A stretch of DNA of 64,000 nt from NCBI GenBank assembly GCA_012517285.1, contig JAAYVG010000005.1:36331-100330 (forward strand), in the 5' to 3' direction. The notes under the pieces are model-generated. The model saw only the letters and a program-made list of their open reading frames with translations, was not told the DNA's origin and did no database searches. The number at the start of each line of letters is the position of its first letter. The stretch's first letter is position 1. The position numbers were made by a program, and so were the translations under genes. Shown in pieces: positions 9,556 through 19,241 of this stretch. The DNA is from Elusimicrobiota bacterium (GTDB lineage: Bacteria > Elusimicrobiota > Elusimicrobia > Elusimicrobiales > UBA9959).

Positions 9556-10170
9556 CTATCTCTTTGATAGATCAATGAGTGTTTCATAGAGCATATTGTC
9601 TATAACATATTTTTCTTTTCCTGAAAATATTGAAATTGGATAGAACGGGAAAAGCAGAAGATGAAATGTGGTTTTAACCTCTCCAGTTTTTTCAAATTTG
9701 TATTCTTTATCGTTCTGCTCTGCTGTTACAAACATACGGTATGTAACCTTTAAAGATGCCGGAAGGATAAGAATATATCCAGTGTCAACAAGAAATGTTG
9801 AAAATAATTCTGAATAATTCCATCTACCGTATGTTAAAAGAATAATCTTTACAGTTCCTGTCCCGTTTGTTTCATCATACATATTACTTTCTTTAAATTT
9901 TTCTATTACTCTCTTCTTAAACTTTATATAATCATCATCATCTACTTCCTGAGGTGTGAGTGTATTGAGATCCTTTTCAAGACGATTGACCTTGTTGTAA
10001 TCAGTGTAGCTGTAGTTTTTCCACTGAACAAGTATTTGTTTGTATGGATTTTTGGCTGTTTTCTCTAAGTCTAATATCTCATTTCTCGGTATCAGTTTGG
10101 TCTTGCTTGTTGATACGCAGGATGAGAGGAAAAGAATGACAGCAAAGAATAGAATATTTATTTTTTTCAT
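9556..10170 (-). CDS. Predicted lipoprotein, function unknown
   Basis: The open frame can be read from a GTG at 10212, but the ATG at 10170 begins a proper lipoprotein signal (MKKINILFFAVILFLSSC; Cys at residue 18 of this form), so I place the start there; no clear Shine-Dalgarno precedes either. The mature part, about 187 residues, is mixed alpha/beta with a hydrophobic stretch, VDTGYILILPASLKVTYR, and a second one, HLLLFPFYPISIFSGK. Lgt, which would modify it, is encoded in this window. It is convergent with the small exported protein, with one base between the stops, and divergent from korA. No function can be given. Confidence 0.7.
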   Translation of the reverse strand: MKKINILFFAVILFLSSCVSTSKTKLIPRNEILDLEKTAKNPYKQILVQWKNYSYTDYNKVNRLEKDLNTLTPQEVDDDDYIKFKKRVIEKFKESNMYDETNGTGTVKIILLTYGRWNYSELFSTFLVDTGYILILPASLKVTYRMFVTAEQNDKEYKFEKTGEVKTTFHLLLFPFYPISIFSGKEKYVIDNMLYETLIDLSKR

Positions 10171-10276
10171 CAAATTTATTATACAAATTTTTATATTATT
10201 TTTTCTAATCACATTATAAATTTTTTAGATTTGAAAAAAAAATTTATAATTTGTATATTAATCTTAGGAGAGGTTT

Positions 10277-12130
10277 ATGAATAAAAAAACAAATAAAAGT
10301 GTTAATATAACCAATAAAAAAATGAGTGTTATAAGATTTGCTGGCGATAGCGGTGATGGAATACAACTTGTTGGAACACAGTTCGCAAATGCAACCGCTA
10401 TAGCTGGGAATGAGCTTTCAACACTTCCTGATTATCCAGCAGAGATAAGGGCTCCTCAGGGGAGCCTCGGTGGGGTGAGTGGCTTTCAGGTAGCATTTGG
10501 AAACGAATCTGTTATGAGTCCTGGTAGCAGGGCTGATTTTCTGGTTGTTATGAATCCAGCAGCCTTAAAGGTTAACATAAAGTATCTTGACAGGGGAAGT
10601 GTTGTTGTTGCAAACTCCAGCAACTTTACACCTGATAATCTTAAAAAGGCCGGTTATGATTCTAATCCTCTCGAGGATGGATCGCTTTCAAACTATAGAG
10701 TTTTATCTGTGGATGCAAACTATCTTGTTGAAGAAACGCTTAAGGATACTGGACTTACTAAATCTGAGATATTAAAAACAAAGAATTTCTTTATGCTTGG
10801 GGTTCTTTACTGGATATTTGATCTTCCAATTGAGGTAACAGCAAAATGGATTGATGAAAAGTTTAAAAAGAATCCTAAGATTGCTGATGCAAATAAAAAA
10901 GTTTTATATGCCGGTTATAATTATGCAGAAAATACTGAGATGTTTGATGCAAGATTTAATATAGAAAAGGGTAATCTTTCAAAGGGTAAATATCATAACG
11001 TTACTGGCAATGAAGCAAGTTGCTATGCCCTCATTGCTGCATCAAAAAAATTAGGAAGAAAAGTTTTTTATGGTTCATATCCTATAACGCCTGCTACTGA
11101 GATACTCCATACTTTTTCAAAGCTCAAAAGCAAAGATATCGTTGTTTTTCAGGCTGAGGATGAGATCGCTGCTATATGTGCTTCAATAGGTGCAGCCTAT
11201 TCTGGGTGTCTTTCCTCAACAGGAACAAGCGGGCCTGGACTTTCTCTTAAAACAGAAGCTCTTGGTCTTGCCGTCATAAGCGAGCTTCCTCTCGTGGTGG
11301 TGGATGTTCAGAGAAGTGGACCATCAACCGGGATACCAACAAAGACAGAGCAGTCGGATCTTTTTATATCAGCGTTTGGGAGACATGGTGATTCTCCGCT
11401 TGTTGTTCTTGCTGCAAGAAGTCCTGCTGATTGCTTTTATACCGTTTATGAGGCCTCAAGGCTTGCGGTTAAGTATATGACTCCAGTGATAGTTCTTACA
11501 TCGGCCTATATCGCTCAGGGATCAGAACCATTCAAAATTCCATCAAATTCGGAGTTAAAAAATTTTGAGATAGAAAAGTTGCCTTCAGCTGATTTGTTCA
11601 AGCCGTATATGAGAAATCCCGAAACATTTGTTAGACCATGGGCATATCCTCCTATGAAGGGATATGAGCACAGAATAGGTGGACTTGAAAAAACCAATAT
11701 TGCCGGTAATGTCAGTCATGAACCAGAGAATCATCAGATCATGACCGATTACAGAATCGGCAAGATAAAGAAGGTTCAGTCTGATATTCCGCCAACTGAG
11801 ATCTATGGCAACAAGGATGCTGATATGGTTGTGGTTGGATGGGGTTCAACCTATGGTGCTATGATGAGTGCTGTTCAACTGGCTAATTCTAAGGGGATAG
11901 ATACTGCTTTCATAAATATGAAGTATTTAAATCCTTTACCAGCGGATCTCGGTGATAAGCTTAATAAATATAAAAAGATAGTTGTGATCGAAGAAAATAA
12001 AGGGCAGATGGCATTTGTTTTAAAAGGAAATTATCTTGTTGATATCGTAAGCAGAACAAAGGTTACAGGTCAACCATTTACAACTGAGGAGATACTCAAT
12101 ATAATTGAGGAAGAGTTTAGAAATAGATGA
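10277..12130 (+). CDS. korA: 2-oxoacid:ferredoxin oxidoreductase, fused gamma-alpha subunit (2-oxoglutarate type)
   Basis: A 617-residue protein. Residues 18-190 are the gamma domain (RFAGDSGDGIQLVGTQFA, then YPAEIRAPQGSLGGVSGFQ). Residues 235-610 are the alpha/pyrimidine-binding domains (YGSYPITPATEIL, QAEDEIAAICASIGAAYSG, STGTSGPGLSLKTEA). With the beta subunit it would oxidatively decarboxylate a 2-oxoacid with CoA and reduce ferredoxin in the cytoplasm. The gamma-alpha fusion paired with a single beta gene and no dedicated ferredoxin gene is the arrangement usually annotated as 2-oxoglutarate:ferredoxin oxidoreductase; substrate choice cannot be read from sequence alone. AGGAG lies 9 bases before the ATG, and korB follows after 45 bp. 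A second, four-gene system of the same superfamily lies at 57.4 kb. Confidence 0.9.
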   Translation: MNKKTNKSVNITNKKMSVIRFAGDSGDGIQLVGTQFANATAIAGNELSTLPDYPAEIRAPQGSLGGVSGFQVAFGNESVMSPGSRADFLVVMNPAALKVNIKYLDRGSVVVANSSNFTPDNLKKAGYDSNPLEDGSLSNYRVLSVDANYLVEETLKDTGLTKSEILKTKNFFMLGVLYWIFDLPIEVTAKWIDEKFKKNPKIADANKKVLYAGYNYAENTEMFDARFNIEKGNLSKGKYHNVTGNEASCYALIAASKKLGRKVFYGSYPITPATEILHTFSKLKSKDIVVFQAEDEIAAICASIGAAYSGCLSSTGTSGPGLSLKTEALGLAVISELPLVVVDVQRSGPSTGIPTKTEQSDLFISAFGRHGDSPLVVLAARSPADCFYTVYEASRLAVKYMTPVIVLTSAYIAQGSEPFKIPSNSELKNFEIEKLPSADLFKPYMRNPETFVRPWAYPPMKGYEHRIGGLEKTNIAGNVSHEPENHQIMTDYRIGKIKKVQSDIPPTEIYGNKDADMVVVGWGSTYGAMMSAVQLANSKGIDTAFINMKYLNPLPADLGDKLNKYKKIVVIEENKGQMAFVLKGNYLVDIVSRTKVTGQPFTTEEILNIIEEEFRNR

Positions 12131-12175
12131 TGTAGTTTTTTGTAATTGTGATTAGAAAAAATACAGGAGGAGAAT

Positions 12176-13162
12176 ATGACAAAGTTAACGCCGAATGATT
12201 TCTCATCAAATTTACCGATAAAGTGGTGCCCAGGATGTGGAGATTATGCTATACTGAATTCTGTAAAAAAATCAATGGCGGAGCTGGGTATAGATCATGA
12301 AAAGTATGTCGTGGTTTCAGGTATAGGTTGCTCAAGCAGGTTTCCCTATTATGTTAATACATATGGATATCATACCATTCACGGAAGGGCTATACCAGTG
12401 GCTACTGGTATAAAGCTTTCTAATCCTGATCTTATGGTTTTCGTTGTAACTGGTGATGGGGATTGCCTTTCTATAGGTGGGAACCATTTCATCCATGGAA
12501 TAAGAAGAAATATTGGGCTTAAAGTTCTGATGTTTAATAACAGAATTTATGCACTTACAAAGGGTCAGGCCTCTCCTACAACACTTCCAGGCGCAAAAAC
12601 AAAAACAACACCTTATGGAAGCACAGACTATCCATTCAATCCTATGCTTTTTGCAGTTGGGATGAGAGCTCCGTTTGTAGCAAGGAGTATTGACACTGAT
12701 ATAAATGGAACATCTTCAATAATAACAGAGGCAGCTAAGAATGAGGGCTTTGCATTCGTTGAGATACTTCAAAAATGTGTTGTCTTCACTGATAAAGAAT
12801 TTGATGTCTTTAAAAATCCTGAGACCAAGGATGATATGATTGTAAGAATAGAGGATAAAAAACCTATGATCTTTGGCAAGAATAGAAATAAGGCTATTGT
12901 TGTTGAGAATAATACACCAAAGATTGTTGAGTTTGATCCGTCTATCGTCCCATCAAATCTTACTATATATGATTCTTCAGATGTAAATTTAGCATATATC
13001 ATATCCTCGCTTATGCCACCTGAGTTTCCATTACCGCTTGGGATTTTTTTAAGATTTGCTAAAACATCTTATGAGAATTTATTTTATAACAGCGTGAAAG
13101 ATGTAGCCACCCCTTCTTCTGTTGAAGAAATATTAAAAGAAAGCACATATGAGATAAAATAA
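12176..13162 (+). CDS. korB: 2-oxoacid:ferredoxin oxidoreductase, beta subunit
   Basis: A 328-residue thiamine-diphosphate subunit. KWCPGCGDYAIL near residue 17 supplies the first cluster-ligand Cys pair typical of beta subunits. VVTGDGDCLSIGGNHFIH with the following MFNNRIYALTKGQASPTT is the ThDP/Mg binding region (GDGD...NN). It completes the enzyme begun by korA, 45 bp upstream, and has a strong AGGAGG ribosome site. The residues ending in EIKCVVF-like sequence and the C-terminal 90 residues are normal for the fused-alpha partner type. A hairpin 7 bp after the stop probably ends the transcript. Confidence 0.9.
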   Translation: MTKLTPNDFSSNLPIKWCPGCGDYAILNSVKKSMAELGIDHEKYVVVSGIGCSSRFPYYVNTYGYHTIHGRAIPVATGIKLSNPDLMVFVVTGDGDCLSIGGNHFIHGIRRNIGLKVLMFNNRIYALTKGQASPTTLPGAKTKTTPYGSTDYPFNPMLFAVGMRAPFVARSIDTDINGTSSIITEAAKNEGFAFVEILQKCVVFTDKEFDVFKNPETKDDMIVRIEDKKPMIFGKNRNKAIVVENNTPKIVEFDPSIVPSNLTIYDSSDVNLAYIISSLMPPEFPLPLGIFLRFAKTSYENLFYNSVKDVATPSSVEEILKESTYEIK

Positions 13163-13168
13163 TTTATT

Positions 13169-13194
13169 TAGGGTTCACTGAGAAGTGAACCCTA
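13169..13194 (+). terminator. Hairpin after korB
   Basis: A perfect 11-bp stem (TAGGGTTCACT / AGTGAACCCTA) with a GAGA loop lies 6 bp past the korB stop. No long T-run follows, so it may be a weak or Rho-assisted terminator. Its arms share AGGGTTCACTGA with the element ends seen at 63855 and elsewhere, so it could also be two such ends joined head to head. Confidence 0.55.
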
Positions 13195-13293
13195 TTTAGT
13201 AAAAATTAAATAAATATTTAATATAATAAATTTATAACATAGTTATGAGACGATTGGAAGAATTAATAAGTATCTAATCGTTATATATTTTTT

Positions 13294-14445
13294 ATGAAAA
13301 AATATTTGAGAACATTTTTCCCCGAGGATAGCATACTTGGCATAGATATTGGCAACTATGCCATAAAGTTTGTCCTTTTTGATAAAACTGGTGAAAACAT
13401 TTCTTTAAAAAACTTTGGTTATCTGCCGCTCAATATTCCTCAGGATATAGAGCCTGCTGAACGAAAAACAATTATCTCAGGAGAGATATCTAAATACGTC
13501 AAGAAAGAAGGGATTAAAACAAAGTATGCTGCTACGTCTGTTTCAGGAAATTCAGTTATAACAAGATATATAAAGCTTCCAAAGATTGATAAGAAGGAGC
13601 TCGATCTGAGGATATCATCAGAGGCTGAGGCATTCATTCCTTTTGATATAAATGATGTTGCTCTTTCATACTTTATTATAAATGATGATGTCTTTGAGGA
13701 TGGTCAGAGCAGAATGGAGCTGGTGCTTGTTGCTGTAAAGAAAGAATTAATAGATGAAAGAACTGAAATAATAACAACTGCTGGTCTTATCCCAGTTTTA
13801 ATTGATGTTGATAGCTTTGCAATTGAGAATGTAGTCAATTTTATAGAGGGAAGACCATCAGAAAATAACAGATCAATAATGGTTATAAACATCGGTCAAA
13901 GGCTTACAAACATATCAATACTTGTAAACAACATATCAATATCAAATGATAAAAAGGAGCAAAGCTTTCCATTTTATTCAAAGCTTGTAAGGGACGTTTT
14001 TGTTGGAGGATATTCAATTGATAGAATGATATCAAAGAAGATGAATTTAGATATACACAATGTGGATGAGATTAAAAAGAGTGCTAAGATACTTGTTGAT
14101 GATGATGATAAATTGGATGCGATAAAAAACTATGATAAGTTTACCATTTCAACATCAAGAATAATTTCTGGTGTTGTAAAGGAATTGATAAATGATATAA
14201 ACAGATCCATTGATTTTTTTATATCATCAGGAATGGATGTCTCTATATCAAAGATATACCTCTGTGGTGGATGCTCGTCCATTAAGAACTTGGATAAGTT
14301 TATGTTCAATGAGCTTAAAATTCCTGTTGAATATATAAATCCTTTTAAGTTTGTGAAAAACAGGCCTGATAATATCCCAGAGTATATGTTGAATTCACTT
14401 GCTGTGGCTGCAGGTCTTTCTTTGAGGAGCATTAAGGATTTATGA
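13294..14445 (+). CDS. pilM: Type IV pilus alignment protein PilM
   Basis: A 383-residue actin-fold ATPase of the inner-membrane pilus platform. ILGIDIGNYAIKFVLFD near residue 14 is the phosphate-1 loop; MVINIGQRLTNISILV near 198 and IYLCGGCSSIKNLDKFM near 325 are the phosphate-2 and adenosine regions. PilM sits on the cytoplasmic face and binds the N-terminus of PilN. No Shine-Dalgarno precedes the ATG; the leader contains a dyad ACGATT...AATCGT (13250-13281). It opens a tight cluster: pilM and pilN overlap by 4 bp, and pilN, pilO and the next gene overlap in the same way, indicating one transcript. Confidence 0.9.
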   Translation: MKKYLRTFFPEDSILGIDIGNYAIKFVLFDKTGENISLKNFGYLPLNIPQDIEPAERKTIISGEISKYVKKEGIKTKYAATSVSGNSVITRYIKLPKIDKKELDLRISSEAEAFIPFDINDVALSYFIINDDVFEDGQSRMELVLVAVKKELIDERTEIITTAGLIPVLIDVDSFAIENVVNFIEGRPSENNRSIMVINIGQRLTNISILVNNISISNDKKEQSFPFYSKLVRDVFVGGYSIDRMISKKMNLDIHNVDEIKKSAKILVDDDDKLDAIKNYDKFTISTSRIISGVVKELINDINRSIDFFISSGMDVSISKIYLCGGCSSIKNLDKFMFNELKIPVEYINPFKFVKNRPDNIPEYMLNSLAVAAGLSLRSIKDL

Positions 14446-14987
14446 TCAAAATAAACCTTTCTCCTAAAAATTATGTTGATAAAATTTATTCAAGTGTTTT
14501 TGCTGCAAAGGTTGCTCTGGGCGGAATATCTTTGTTCATAATTTTATTTGTTCTTTTTGTCTTTCACTATACTTCTTTTAGAAATCTTCAGGTTGATTAT
14601 TATGTGAAACAGAAGGAGTATGAGCTGTTGAAGAAGGATGTGGATCGTTCCAATGATATACAAAAGCAGATAAATGAAATAAACAATTATATATCAGCCG
14701 TTGATAAAATAAACAAAAATAGATTCTTATATATAGCTTTTATGCAGGATATCGTTAACAACCTTCCTGAGACAATGTGGTTTGGAGGTATAACAACAGT
14801 TTCAAAGACTGATCATATAGAAGTGAGTATAAATCTTAACTCCAATTCACTTGAGGATATGGTGTGGTGGTATTCCCTTTTGGATAAAAGTTCTAAAAGA
14901 TATTCCAATGTAAAAATCTCTCAGATAATGTCAAATGGAGATTTTTATAATACACAGCTAACATTTAGTTATGACTACGAAGTATGA
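14442..14987 (+). CDS. pilN: Type IV pilus protein PilN
   Basis: A 181-residue bitopic inner-membrane protein. The conserved N-terminal MIKINLSPKNYVDKI, which in the family contacts PilM, is followed by one membrane span (about residues 24-43), a coiled coil (about 50-85) and a small ferredoxin-like-fold domain with the conserved PETMWFGGI. With PilO it links cytoplasmic PilM to the periplasmic part of the pilus machine. It overlaps pilM and pilO by 4 bp each. Confidence 0.85.
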   Translation: MIKINLSPKNYVDKIYSSVFAAKVALGGISLFIILFVLFVFHYTSFRNLQVDYYVKQKEYELLKKDVDRSNDIQKQINEINNYISAVDKINKNRFLYIAFMQDIVNNLPETMWFGGITTVSKTDHIEVSINLNSNSLEDMVWWYSLLDKSSKRYSNVKISQIMSNGDFYNTQLTFSYDYEV

Positions 14988-15538
14988 ATAAAATTAATAT
15001 TGATAATAAACTGCTGATAAAGATTGCATCCGTTGCTGTTATGTTTGGTGCTGTTCTTTTTATTTATTTGTTCTACTTCTGGTTTCCAGTATCTAAGAAG
15101 ATAGCTGATATGAATGAGAATCTTAAAAAAATTGATGCTGAGATAAATCAGGCTAAAGAGATAAAGTCAAAGTATAATGACCTTTCAAAAACACTTCTTG
15201 ATCTGACTGAACAAAAGATTGAAATGGAAAGAAAGCTTCCGAATGATAAAAATATGCCTGATCTTGTGAGAACCATAAAAAAAATAGCTGATAAATACTA
15301 TATAAAGATAAACTCGATATCTCCTGCTACTGAGGTAAAGGATCAGTATTTTTTCAAGGTGTCATATAATATTGCTGCAACAGGAAGCTATCATAATATT
15401 GGTAAATTCTTTGCAGAGATTGCCTTACAGGAGAGGATATTGAATATCGAAAACCTTTCCCTTTCGCAGGGGGAAGAGTCATCTGTTAATTTTGTTCTTG
15501 TTTCATACAGATACGATGATGGTAAAAATAACCTATGA
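14984..15538 (+). CDS. pilO: Type IV pilus protein PilO
   Basis: A 184-residue bitopic protein: short cytoplasmic start, one membrane span (about residues 11-32), a long coiled coil (about 35-85, ending EMERKLPNDKNMPDLV) and a C-terminal ferredoxin-like-fold domain (SYHNIGKFFAEIALQERIL is the typical PilO signature). It would pair with PilN in the inner membrane and bind the PilP-like protein in the periplasm. Position and overlaps place it in the pil operon. Confidence 0.85.
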   Translation: MNKINIDNKLLIKIASVAVMFGAVLFIYLFYFWFPVSKKIADMNENLKKIDAEINQAKEIKSKYNDLSKTLLDLTEQKIEMERKLPNDKNMPDLVRTIKKIADKYYIKINSISPATEVKDQYFFKVSYNIAATGSYHNIGKFFAEIALQERILNIENLSLSQGEESSVNFVLVSYRYDDGKNNL

Positions 15539-15981
15539 AAATATTTTTATTTTTATTTTTCTGTAATTTTCTTGATGCTCAGTATATAAAATCTGATGTG
15601 GTCATATCCACTACTAATGTATCGGTAAAGGAAATTTATGCACCATATGTTAAAAGAAATCCTATGGTGCAGTCAAAGGTTTATGGTTCTAAAACTTTAA
15701 AATATTCCATTGTCAATTCCACTTCTCCCATCAAACAGGAGATGAGCATAAAAAAATTTAAACTCTCTGGAATAATAAAATATAATGATTACAGAGAGGC
15801 TCTTTTAAAGGATACTATGAACGATACTGCCTATATACTCAGAAACGGTATGCTTTATGATAATAAAAAGAAGGTATTGAAAAACATACGAGGTGATATA
15901 AGGGAAAAATCAGTCTTGCTTTATGACATAATATCTAAGGATGAGATCAATCTTTTAATAGATGAGGATAAAAAGGAGTAG
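15535..15981 (+). CDS. PilP-like periplasmic protein
   Basis: A 148-residue protein with a short N-terminal signal (hydrophobic residues 1-14, ending LDA). No lipobox Cys is visible, unlike classic PilP. The C-terminal part, FKLSGIIKYNDYREALLKD, then DTAYILRNGMLYDN and KSVLLYD, is short beta strands as in the PilP domain that binds the N0 domain of the secretin. The identification rests mainly on position: exactly between pilO and pilQ, with a 4-bp overlap upstream and 3 bp before pilQ. Confidence 0.65.
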   Translation: MKIFLFLFFCNFLDAQYIKSDVVISTTNVSVKEIYAPYVKRNPMVQSKVYGSKTLKYSIVNSTSPIKQEMSIKKFKLSGIIKYNDYREALLKDTMNDTAYILRNGMLYDNKKKVLKNIRGDIREKSVLLYDIISKDEINLLIDEDKKE

Positions 15982-15984
15982 TCT

Positions 15985-17727
15985 ATGAATACAATATTTT
16001 TTATGATTTCTCTATTTCTATCAGATGTTTATAGCAGCGAAATAATAAATGATGTTCAGTGGAAGGATAACAGCATTGTTATAACCCATTCTGCTGAAAG
16101 AATGAAATATTCTATAAAGAACTTACAGGGTTTATCAGGTATTGAAATAAGTATAAGTGATATGAATTTTAAAGTTTTAAAGGAACAGCCAGTTGTATCT
16201 GATATTGTCAAAAGGATAAAAACTTTTCAATATGCTGATGTATCCAAAATAGAGGTGGAAACTTTAAAGGCTGTGTCGTATGATGTAGTCGAAAATAAAG
16301 GAAAGCTTATAATAAAGCTTTATCCGAGTAAGACGAATGAAACCCATAATGATATGAAAATAATTTCTCCCAAAAAAGAAGTTATTAAAAACAAAGGCAA
16401 TACTGCTTATGTTGAGAAAAAGAACATAATGGAAAGACTGCCAAAGTATAGGATTGATATAGACTACTCTGAGGCCGATGTGAGAGAGGTATTGACACAG
16501 CTTGCTGCAAGGGCTTCTATAAATGTTGTTTTTTCAAACAATGTCACAGGAAATATATCGTTATCGTTAAAAAGCACTCCTTTTGATGAGGTGTTTAAAA
16601 CAGTGCTTGATATAAAAGGTCTTGTTGCCCAACAAATAGCTGATAATGTGCTGAAAATATCCACGACTCAAAATTTGTTTGATGAACAGAAAAATTCATA
16701 TCTTCAAACCAAGGTTATCTTTTTAAACTATGTAAAAGCCTCAGATTTAAAGGCTCAGATAGAGTCTGTTGCTCAGGCTGAGGGAAGAGTATCGTCAAAG
16801 TGCAATGTTGATGATACAAACAACGCACTCATAGTTACAGATACACCTATGGGACTTGAGACAACAGAGATGCTTGTTAAGAAGCTGGACAGAATCCCCA
16901 AACAAGTCTTGATTGAGGCAAAGCTTGTTGAGGTAAATCTTAACAGCGGGCTTGATACAGGGATTCAGTGGTCTGTTTCAGGCAATAAAAATGGTAATTA
17001 TGTTGGTGCAAACAGCGCTCAGAGCGATGGAGCAATAGGGCCTAATGCTCAGTGGGGAAATCAAAAAAGCATAACTCCAGGATACAGTGGATCGTATACG
17101 GGAGTTGGGGCAAACCTTACAGCTCAGACTGGAGGAACAGGTGTTGAGCTGCCTGCAAGCACAATATACGGGGCATTTAGATTTGGAAGGATAACATCCA
17201 ATTTTATGTTTGATGCAATAATATCTGCCGCTGAACAAAAGGGAAATGCAAAGGTTTTATCAAATCCTAAGATAGCTACGCTTAACAATAAGACAGCAAC
17301 AATACTTATAACAGATCAGACCCCTTATGATCAACAGACTGCTACTATTTCTAACGGTCAGACAACTATATCTCATAATTATTCAAATGTTGATACAGGG
17401 ATAACGCTTGAGGTCACTCCGACAATAACATCGGATGGACAGATAACAATGCATGTTGTTCCTGAGGTTAGACAGCTTTCTGGTCAGCCAAACGGGATTG
17501 CTCCTCCACCAACAGCCACAAGAAAGAGTGATACAAACGTAATTGTTCAGGATGGTGAAACGATAGTAATAGGTGGGCTTATACATGATTATGAACAAGA
17601 ATATGAGTATAAGGTTCCTCTGCTTGGAGATATTCCACTTTTAGGATACTTGTTTAAAAAGACTTCCAAGGAAAGGCAAAGAATGGAGCTTTTAATATTT
17701 GTAACACCTAAAATTATTGAAAGTTAA
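15985..17727 (+). CDS. pilQ: Type IV pilus secretin PilQ
   Basis: A 580-residue outer-membrane secretin through which the pilus would exit. After a signal peptide there is an AMIN/STN region (IDYSEADVREVLTQLAA near residue 160), then an N1-type domain (QTKVIFLNYVKASDLKAQIE) and the secretin core. It ends with the family signature VPLLGDIPLLGYLFKK followed by LLIFVTPKII. The Gly/Asn/Ser-rich loop near residues 330-390 (GNYVGANSAQS...) is longer than in model PilQ and probably lies in the gate or vestibule (inference). It is the last classical pil gene; the O-antigen-ligase-like genes follow after 35 bp containing a small hairpin. Confidence 0.92.
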   Translation: MNTIFFMISLFLSDVYSSEIINDVQWKDNSIVITHSAERMKYSIKNLQGLSGIEISISDMNFKVLKEQPVVSDIVKRIKTFQYADVSKIEVETLKAVSYDVVENKGKLIIKLYPSKTNETHNDMKIISPKKEVIKNKGNTAYVEKKNIMERLPKYRIDIDYSEADVREVLTQLAARASINVVFSNNVTGNISLSLKSTPFDEVFKTVLDIKGLVAQQIADNVLKISTTQNLFDEQKNSYLQTKVIFLNYVKASDLKAQIESVAQAEGRVSSKCNVDDTNNALIVTDTPMGLETTEMLVKKLDRIPKQVLIEAKLVEVNLNSGLDTGIQWSVSGNKNGNYVGANSAQSDGAIGPNAQWGNQKSITPGYSGSYTGVGANLTAQTGGTGVELPASTIYGAFRFGRITSNFMFDAIISAAEQKGNAKVLSNPKIATLNNKTATILITDQTPYDQQTATISNGQTTISHNYSNVDTGITLEVTPTITSDGQITMHVVPEVRQLSGQPNGIAPPPTATRKSDTNVIVQDGETIVIGGLIHDYEQEYEYKVPLLGDIPLLGYLFKKTSKERQRMELLIFVTPKIIES

Positions 17728-17762
17728 TTTGTTGATATAGTTTTTATATCAGCCAGTAAAAC

Positions 17763-19241
17763 ATGAAAAATACTGTTGAAAAAAAATATGATCTTTTAAA
17801 ACTGTTTGGTTTTTTTCCTTTCATAGCAATGATCTTTTATGGATTCTGGAATATAAAGATATATCTGGTCTTAAATTCTATTGTTTTTATAGCATTTATT
17901 TTGCTGTTGTTTCATATTTATAAAAAAAAATATTTTTTTTTTACTGATGGATATCAATATTTCTTTGCAGCAATTGTCTTGTCCTTGATTTCATTTTCAC
18001 TTTCTCCATTAAGGAATCTGATATCACTTGAGTATATAAATTTTTTATCAGGGTTTATAATATTTTTTATAACACTTAATATTCAGGATAATGACGGAGA
18101 TATTAAGTATTTTTATCCATTTCTGTTCATAATAGTTCTCATATCAGCTTATAACCTCATAAGTGGTGATGATGTCATAGCAACGCTTAAAAACTCCAAC
18201 ACACTCGCATTTTTTTCAATCCTTATAATTGGTATGCTATTAGAAAAAAGAAGATATTATGCTGCTCTTATATTCTTCTGTGTTTTGATATCAACGAGAT
18301 CTATTGCCGGTATGTTGTCTGTGGTTCTTGTTAGCTCTTATTACTGTTTCAATAACAGGAAAAACATAGATTTTAAAAACAATAAAATTGTATTATCAAT
18401 AGTTTTGTTGCTGATTGTTTTTCTTGTCTTCAATATAGATGAAAGATCTGTTTCTGATAGGATTAATTGGTGGAGATCATCATTTGATATGTTTAAAGAA
18501 AGGCCTCTTGTTGGCTGGGGATATTCAGGATTTACTCATCTTATATCGGCATTCTCATCTGATGGCCCAAAGTCTCTTTATGCTCATAATTATTTCATCG
18601 AGACATTGGCTGAAGAAGGGATAATCTTTTCTGCTGTATGGTTCTATTTCTTATTTTTGATCATTAAGAGATCAAAAAACTTTTATCACTATGCATTATT
18701 ATCTGCACTTTTACAGAGTCTTTTTGATTTCGGGATAGACACAACCTGTGGCTGGTGGTTTTTCATGTATATACTTGCGGAGTCTGATAAAAAGGATCTT
18801 TTGATGTTCAGATTTTCAAACAATGGCAAGAAAATAACCAGTTTTATTATTGCTTTATCCTCTCTTGTTTTTTTTGTATGGCTTTATTCTTCTTTTAAAT
18901 ATATTGATATAGAAAAAAGGCTCGGGGTTATATCTGAGCTTGCTAATAATAACAGATATGATCTGGCTGTTGCATACTCCGATGATTCCATAGCAAAAAA
19001 TCCTGATAATTTTGATATCGCTCTAAAAAGAGCTCTCGTGCTTGAAGATATAGCTGAAATCACAAGGGATAAAAGAGCGTATATGGATCTGGCAAAATCT
19101 CTTGAATATATTCTTATTATCAATCCATATTATAAAAGGGCTTATGATAAGTTAGAGAAAATATATGATATGATAGGTGATGAGAGACTTATTACTGATC
19201 TAAGATTTCGCAAGAAAAATTATATCCAGGCAGATAAATAG
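17763..19241 (+). CDS. O-antigen ligase/polymerase (Wzy_C) family membrane protein with C-terminal helical repeat
   Basis: A 492-residue polytopic inner-membrane protein with about ten hydrophobic spans. The Wzy_C core is visible as DRINWWRSSFDMFKERPLVGWGYSGF followed by SLYAHNYFIETLAEEGI, where the Arg, the GWG and the His belong to the transferase signature. The last 100 residues are TPR-like (NRYDLAVAYSDDSIAKNPDNF). Such enzymes move lipid-linked glycans onto lipid A or, as PglL/TfpO types, onto pilin. Location directly after pilQ makes pilin glycosylation attractive but unproven. Its stop overlaps the GTG start of the next, similar gene. Confidence 0.75.
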   Translation: MKNTVEKKYDLLKLFGFFPFIAMIFYGFWNIKIYLVLNSIVFIAFILLLFHIYKKKYFFFTDGYQYFFAAIVLSLISFSLSPLRNLISLEYINFLSGFIIFFITLNIQDNDGDIKYFYPFLFIIVLISAYNLISGDDVIATLKNSNTLAFFSILIIGMLLEKRRYYAALIFFCVLISTRSIAGMLSVVLVSSYYCFNNRKNIDFKNNKIVLSIVLLLIVFLVFNIDERSVSDRINWWRSSFDMFKERPLVGWGYSGFTHLISAFSSDGPKSLYAHNYFIETLAEEGIIFSAVWFYFLFLIIKRSKNFYHYALLSALLQSLFDFGIDTTCGWWFFMYILAESDKKDLLMFRFSNNGKKITSFIIALSSLVFFVWLYSSFKYIDIEKRLGVISELANNNRYDLAVAYSDDSIAKNPDNFDIALKRALVLEDIAEITRDKRAYMDLAKSLEYILIINPYYKRAYDKLEKIYDMIGDERLITDLRFRKKNYIQADK

